From: Bog-473 sp963809715 | GTDB taxonomy: Bacteria; Actinomycetota; Acidimicrobiia; Acidimicrobiales; RAAP-2 | Direction: 5' to 3' | Assembly: GCA_963809715.1 (NCBI GenBank) | Contig: CAWEKO010000002.1 | Span: 186,001 to 250,000 of the forward strand | Length of the DNA stretch: 64,000 bases | Shown here: in pieces, positions 60,058 to 64,000 of the stretch | Layout: each line of letters begins with the position of its first letter | Numbering within the stretch: the first letter of the stretch is position 1 | Program-made: the position numbers and the translations under genes | The notes under the pieces: model-generated | The model's input: the letters and a program-made list of their open reading frames with translations, nothing else | Database searches by the model: none | Told to the model about the DNA's origin: nothing

Positions 60058-60456
60058 TTAACCTCCCAGTGGTTCGAAACCGAAGCCGACGGCCTCGGTT
60101 CCTTCGTCGTCGGTGCCGATCACTTCGGTGGCCAGTCGCACCTTCATGCCGGTCGTCACATGCTCGGGATCGGGCGTGACGTTGATCAGGTTGGCCCGGA
60201 CGCTCGTGCCGTCACAGTCGACCACGGCGGCCACGAAGGGCACCGGGACGCCGGGGGCGGCGAAGCTGACGATGGTGAAGGTCCGCACCTCGCCCGTGGT
60301 CGGCACGTCGACCTTCTTGAACTCGGTTCCCTCGCAGGAGGCGCACGCGTTGCGGCGGTCGAAGAAGCGCGCCCCACAGGACGTGCATTCGTTGGCCACC
60401 AGATGAGGGTTCTCACCCAGCGTCAGGTAGTCCACCAGTGGAATCTGTTGCGCCAT
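60058..60456 (-). CDS. OB-fold DUF35 / zinc-ribbon protein, thiolase partner
   Basis: A 132-residue protein with an N-terminal rubredoxin-like zinc ribbon (CTSCGARFFDRRNACASC) and a C-terminal OB-fold (VRTFTIVSFAAPGVPVPFVA, TGMKVRLATEVIG). DUF35 proteins pair with thiolases in steroid and fatty-acid breakdown. The thiolase start is five bases after its stop, so they form one operon. ATG 60456 with GGGGGAC upstream; long open frames extending far upstream on this strand are not supported. Confidence 0.92.
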   Translation of the reverse strand: MAQQIPLVDYLTLGENPHLVANECTSCGARFFDRRNACASCEGTEFKKVDVPTTGEVRTFTIVSFAAPGVPVPFVAAVVDCDGTSVRANLINVTPDPEHVTTGMKVRLATEVIGTDDEGTEAVGFGFEPLGG

Positions 60457-60641
60457 CTGTCCCCCAAATTCGGGTCGAAAGAGGGTCCTCAACCTATCGG
60501 CGCCCCGGAGGGCGGGCCAATCGGTACCGGGGTCCACACTAGGGGTGCGACCTCGGATTTCAGGCCGTGGGCCTGACCTGGCCGGAAGCAAGCCGGTGCC
60601 GACCACGCTCGGGTACCGGTGCGGCGGGGAGGTCGGCCCGA

Positions 60642-60647
60642 TAGGTT
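60642..60647 (+). promoter_or_regulatory. Leaderless -10 element (TAGGTT)
   Basis: TAGGTT lies seven bases before the ATG at 60655 of the aldo/keto reductase gene, with a T-rich spacer and no Shine-Dalgarno. Confidence 0.48.
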
Positions 60648-60654
60648 TTTCTCC

Positions 60655-61626
60655 ATGCGCTACACACACCTGGGCCGCACCGGCCTCCGCGTCAGTCGCC
60701 TCTGCCTCGGGACGATGAACTTCGGACCCGAGACCGACGAGGCCACCTCCTTCGCCATCATGGATTCGGCGCTCGACGCCGGGATCAACTTCTTCGACTC
60801 GGCCAACGTCTACGGGCGCTCCGTCGGCCGAGGCGCCACCGAGGAGATCGTCGGACGCTGGTTCGCCCAGGGCGGTGGTCGGCGCGAAAAGGTGGTCATC
60901 GCCACCAAGCTCTACGGCGACATGGGGGAGTGGCCCAACGAGGGACGGCTCTCCGCGCTCAACATCAGGCGGGCCTGCGACGCCAGCCTGAAGCGTCTTC
61001 AGACCGACTACCTCGACCTCTACCAGATGCACCACATCGACCGTCACAGCGGATGGGACGAGATCTGGGGCGCCATGGAGGTCCTGCGCAACCAGGGGAA
61101 GATTCTCTACGCCGGTTCGTCCAACTTCGCCGGCTGGCACATCGCCCAGGCTCAGGAGGCGGCCGCCCGGCGCAACTTCATGGGCCTGGTCAGTGAGCAG
61201 TCGATCTACAACCTCATCGTGCGCAACATCGAGGCCGAGGTGTTGCCGGCCGCCGAGGCCTACGGACTCGGGGTGATCCCGTGGTCTCCGCTGCAGGGCG
61301 GTCTCCTCGGTGGGGTCGTGCGCAAGGAACGCGAAGGCAGCCGCCGCTACGCCGGCCGGGCCGCCGAGACGATCGAGAACAGGCGCGCCCAGCTCGAGGC
61401 CTACGAGGACCTGTGTGCCGAAATCGGTGAGGATCCCGGCACCGTCGGGTTGGCCTGGCTGTTGACCCGCCCCGCCGTGACCGGACCGATCGTGGGACCC
61501 CGCACGCCCGAGCACCTCGACTCGGCCATTCGCGCCGTCGACGTCACCCTCGACGAGAAGGTGCTCACCCGGCTCGACGAGCTCTTCCCGGGCCACAAGA
61601 CGGCGCCCGAGGACTACGCCTGGTAG
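60655..61626 (+). CDS. Aldo/keto reductase
   Basis: A 323-residue (beta/alpha)8 NADPH-dependent oxidoreductase. Visible catalytic tetrad: Asp in FFDSANVYG, Tyr in the same motif, Lys in VVIATKLYGDM, His in YQMHHIDRH. C-terminal GPIVGPRTPEHLDSA binds the cofactor. Close to the potassium-channel beta subunit-like and YghZ-like group. Physiological substrate unknown. ATG 60655 follows TAGGTT by seven bases. A longer frame from 60619 lacks support. It is divergent from the thiolase pair. Confidence 0.92.
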   Translation: MRYTHLGRTGLRVSRLCLGTMNFGPETDEATSFAIMDSALDAGINFFDSANVYGRSVGRGATEEIVGRWFAQGGGRREKVVIATKLYGDMGEWPNEGRLSALNIRRACDASLKRLQTDYLDLYQMHHIDRHSGWDEIWGAMEVLRNQGKILYAGSSNFAGWHIAQAQEAAARRNFMGLVSEQSIYNLIVRNIEAEVLPAAEAYGLGVIPWSPLQGGLLGGVVRKEREGSRRYAGRAAETIENRRAQLEAYEDLCAEIGEDPGTVGLAWLLTRPAVTGPIVGPRTPEHLDSAIRAVDVTLDEKVLTRLDELFPGHKTAPEDYAW

Positions 61627-61698
61627 CGGAACCTGAGATTTGTTACGCGGGGGATATCCCGAGAACCGGCCTTTGCAACAGAGTGTCTGACCGAACCG

Positions 61699-62892
61699 TT
61701 ACGAGCAGGCGGCTGCCGACGTGGTGAAGGTCCCCTGATCCGAGTACCACGTCTTCTTCACTCCGATGCTCGGGCTCTGGTGAAAGAACCAGGAGAAAAA
61801 GGCGAGCTCTTGGGGATGGTAGGTGAACCCGCCCACGGTGTCGGCAAAATTCTTCCCCGAGAGCGGATCGCCGACCTCCAGGTTGGACTGACAACCGGAC
61901 ACCTGGCCGATGTGGCCCCACAGGTTCGTTGCGTTGTCAATGAACGGGTCATTCTGCCACTCGGCCACCTCGTGGGAGAGAGGTGCGATGTCCGGGGCCG
62001 CAAATTTGGAACTGTTGTCGTAGTCCGCCACGGCGTAGGTCTGGGTCACGCCGGTCGAAGGCGCATAGGCGCTGTGATACCCGAGGTAGCAGCAGTTCGA
62101 TGTGGTGCCGTCGTACGCCACCACGTTGTGCAGCAAGAAGATCGGCAGGGTGTTCGCCGCCACGCCCTGCGAGGCCAGTGACGGTATGAGGGTGGTCTGG
62201 AGGTAGTTGTCCAGCCAACCGAAATCGACCGCACCGAGCAGGCCGTTCCCGCAAGGAACACCTGTGGAGAACGCGGTATCGGCATCCGGCACGTTGACGA
62301 CTTGTGGTGCCAGCGTGGTCAAGGCGAGGGCGACACCGTAGGTCGGGTCGACCCCGGTGGGCTTGGCGTACTTCCAGAATTCGGCACGCTGGAAGGCATC
62401 GGTCACCTGGCTGGTCCCTATTGACTTGCCCCCCCAGGTCCAGGGCTGACTGACGAAGATCGGTGACTCCTGGGTGCGGGCCAGCGGGCTGGCACCAGAG
62501 TCACAGCTGTCGGCGGACGTTGGATCCCAGGTGTCCCCGTAGGAGAACTTGATGACGAGCGGGACGAGAAGGGTCTTGACCGTGGTCAGTCCGTTCGCTT
62601 GCGCCTTCGACGGGTTCTTTCCCACCATGGTGTAGGTAAACGTGCTCGTCCCGTCCACCACCTGGGCCGTGAAGTGCATCGGCGACGTGGTACTTGTCGC
62701 GCTGGTCGCCGCTGGCGTGCCAACCGTGTTCTTCACCCCGGGGTCGTAGAGCGGCGTCGACGGGACATGCCCGATGACGCCGACGGTGTTCGCCGCCGAA
62801 GCCTGCAGGTTTGAGGGCAGCGCCACCGCCGTGCCGATTCCGATGGCCATCGCTGCCGTTCCAGCAACGCGCGCCCAGGTCCGCCGAACCAT
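61699..62892 (-). CDS. Secreted protein with HEVAEW motif (possible metallopeptidase-like)
   Basis: A 397-residue exported protein. The signal peptide is MVRRTWARVAGTAAMAIGIG, with a cut near ASA-ANT. The mature part is Thr/Ser rich, with Cys pairs (ADSCDSG, VPCGNG, SNCCYLG, SGCQSN). APLSHEVAEWQNDPFIDNAT contains an HExxEW-like HEVAEW, which resembles a zinc-binding helix but lacks a second His four residues later, so it is not a standard HExxH peptidase. The C-terminal LAFFSWFFHQSPSIG supplies a later His. I recall similar secreted proteins in bacteria and fungi, without a proven function. Start with AAGGAG upstream. Confidence 0.7.
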   Translation of the reverse strand: MVRRTWARVAGTAAMAIGIGTAVALPSNLQASAANTVGVIGHVPSTPLYDPGVKNTVGTPAATSATSTTSPMHFTAQVVDGTSTFTYTMVGKNPSKAQANGLTTVKTLLVPLVIKFSYGDTWDPTSADSCDSGASPLARTQESPIFVSQPWTWGGKSIGTSQVTDAFQRAEFWKYAKPTGVDPTYGVALALTTLAPQVVNVPDADTAFSTGVPCGNGLLGAVDFGWLDNYLQTTLIPSLASQGVAANTLPIFLLHNVVAYDGTTSNCCYLGYHSAYAPSTGVTQTYAVADYDNSSKFAAPDIAPLSHEVAEWQNDPFIDNATNLWGHIGQVSGCQSNLEVGDPLSGKNFADTVGGFTYHPQELAFFSWFFHQSPSIGVKKTWYSDQGTFTTSAAACS

Positions 62893-63176
62893 GTGATCTC
62901 CTTACGCAAGCCACACGGAGAGGACCGATCACGAGGCTCGCCCGGACCCGCGATTTCGCTGGTTGTTTGGGCATGGTGGCATGTCCTCCGGGGCCGGTCA
63001 ATCAGAGTTGCACGGACCCTGTCACCGGCAAGTTCTCTGGCGGGACGGAGGCCCGTGTCACCAGAACCGCGTCGGATCCGGCCCGGGCATGTGTCGAGTT
63101 CGCTGGCGCCGGAGACCACGGGACTCGTCGACAAGTCGAGGACGGGCTCGGCCACCGCTCCGCCGTCAGACGGCCG

Positions 63177-64000
63177 TTAGGGCCGGACCGAACCGGCCAT
63201 CTCTGGTTCGGGTCCCGAGCCGGGGAGTGCGTTGGCCGCCAGATCGTCCGCGTCCACCGAGACGTGGGGCAGGACGCGGTCGAGCCAACCCGGTAGCCAC
63301 CAGTTGGCCTTGCCGAACATCATCATGAGGGAGGGCACGACGGCCATCCGGATCAGGACGGCGTCCACCAGAACGCCGGCGGCCAAGCCGATGCCGAACT
63401 CCTTGATCACCCGCTCGCCCCCGAGGATGAAGGAGGCGAAGACGAGGATCATGATGAGCGCGGCCGCCGTGATCGTCTTGCCGGTGGCAGCCAGGCCGTT
63501 GCGCACCGCCATCTTGTTGTCGCCGCCCGACTTGATGTACTCCTCGTGGATGCGTGAGACGAGGAACACCTGATAGTCCATGGACAGGCCGAACAGGATG
63601 GCGAAGAGCATGACCGGTAAGAACGCCTCGACCGGGCTGGTGCCGCTGAGGCCGATGATCGACCCGCCGTCGCCCCACTGGAACACGGCGACCAGGATGC
63701 CGAAGGCCGCCCCGATGGAGAGCAGGTTCATCACGGCCGCCGTGAGCGGGATGAGGAGCGAACGGAAGACCATCATCAGCAGGAGGAACGAGACCAGCAC
63801 CACCAATCCGATGAAGAGCGGCAGCTTCGAGCTGAGGACGTTCGCGAAGTCGATGAAGATGGCCGTGTTCCCGCCGACGAGCAGGTCGAGTCCGGAATGG
63901 CCCACCGCAGCAGGGATGGTGTCGGAACGCAGGTGGTTGACCAGGTCGGTCGTGGCCGCGTCCTGGGGCGACGTGGTCGGGAAGACGTTCATCAGCATGA
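63177..64000 (-). CDS. MMPL family transporter, C-terminal part
   Basis: The gene runs off the right edge. The 274 codons present hold the second membrane half of an RND/MMPL lipid or small-molecule exporter: LPLFIGLVVLVSFLLLMMVF, PVEAFLPVMLFAILFGLSMD, YQVFLVSRIHEEYIKSGGDN, ATGKTITAAALIMILVFASF and FGIGLAAGVLVDAVLIRMAV. The GLSMDYQVFLVSRIREE-type block is the MMPL signature with the proton-relay Asp-Tyr pair. Probably exports a lipid across the inner membrane. No start in the window. It is followed on the same strand by the secreted HEVAEW protein gene, 284 bases away. Confidence 0.92.
   Translation of the reverse strand, partial: MLMNVFPTTSPQDAATTDLVNHLRSDTIPAAVGHSGLDLLVGGNTAIFIDFANVLSSKLPLFIGLVVLVSFLLLMMVFRSLLIPLTAAVMNLLSIGAAFGILVAVFQWGDGGSIIGLSGTSPVEAFLPVMLFAILFGLSMDYQVFLVSRIHEEYIKSGGDNKMAVRNGLAATGKTITAAALIMILVFASFILGGERVIKEFGIGLAAGVLVDAVLIRMAVVPSLMMMFGKANWWLPGWLDRVLPHVSVDADDLAANALPGSGPEPEMAGSVRP

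Noticed and set aside
60058..61596. 512-codon minus-strand frame that would extend the DUF35 protein far upstream
   Set aside because: Upstream part is antisense to the aldo/keto reductase gene; the DUF35 protein has a good start at 60456 and normal length from there.
63162..63174. GCCGTC-A-GACGGC hairpin after the MMPL gene
   Set aside because: Stem of six pairs with a one-base loop is sterically poor and common in GC-rich DNA.

Overview
The window looks like chromosome of a high-GC actinobacterium, and a member of the class Acidimicrobiia is my best guess. The inference rests on an S-(hydroxymethyl)mycothiol dehydrogenase (mycothiol is actinobacterial), F420/flavin-type luciferase-like oxidoreductases, a SigB/SigF-type sigma factor, DUF6325/SHOCT and DUF6328 stress-associated genes, a thiolase beside a DUF35 protein, and several genes with a leaderless TANNNT-N7/8-start layout. 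There are no rRNA, tRNA, CRISPR or insertion sequences that I can support.

Left part (1 to about 38.86 kb) is gene-sparse, lower in GC and accessory in character. It holds a partial GH15 glycosidase, a peroxiredoxin-like protein, nitronate monooxygenase, zwf, a pirin, and a minus-strand block of small-molecule enzymes (VOC protein overlapping a disulfide-type flavoprotein reductase, an NTF2-like tandem protein, a muconolactone-isomerase/DUF3237 fusion). A five-gene carbohydrate operon follows at 12.5-17.4 kb: GT4, an (alpha/alpha)-barrel-like protein, GH130 phosphorylase, a 43-residue basic microprotein, GT4. Then come two alpha/beta hydrolases, a CYTH-CHAD protein, membrane proteins, a large UvrD-like helicase with HRDC, and a tightly overlapping operon at 27.0-30.0 kb encoding an acyl-CoA-dehydrogenase-like protein, a PIG-L deacetylase, a NodS-like methyltransferase and a GT2 glycosyltransferase. 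Next are a secreted peptidase-like hydrolase, DoxX, the sigma factor, a cysteine-less DksA/TraR protein and a DUF1801 protein with a lysine-rich repeat tail. Broken or shortened genes (universal stress protein, aquaporin, F420 oxidoreductase, an anchored surface protein) are scattered here, with long stretches lacking convincing genes.

Right part (38.86-64 kb) is richer in GC and densely packed. It holds DedA, a secreted subtilisin with Trp-Asn-Gly-Ser-Ala repeats, a membrane GGDEF/EAL protein broken by two frameshifts, a B12-binding protein, and a minus-strand run of mycothiol-dependent formaldehyde dehydrogenase, gamma-glutamyltransferase, MFS exporter and a fused electron transfer flavoprotein. 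Further right are LLM oxidoreductase (frameshifted), SpoIIAA-like, COG4280 membrane protein, amidohydrolase, RDD protein, methyltransferase, thiolase plus DUF35 partner, aldo/keto reductase, a secreted protein with an HEVAEW motif, and the end of an MMPL transporter.

The genes suggest a soil or sediment heterotroph with redox and osmotic stress defence and acyl-CoA catabolism. The most promising under-described system is the ACAD/PIG-L/NodS/GT2 operon, whose parts resemble those used for lipo-oligosaccharide making. Its product is unknown to me. Single-base frameshifts in otherwise well-conserved genes recur on both halves, so sequencing error must be excluded before calling them pseudogenes.
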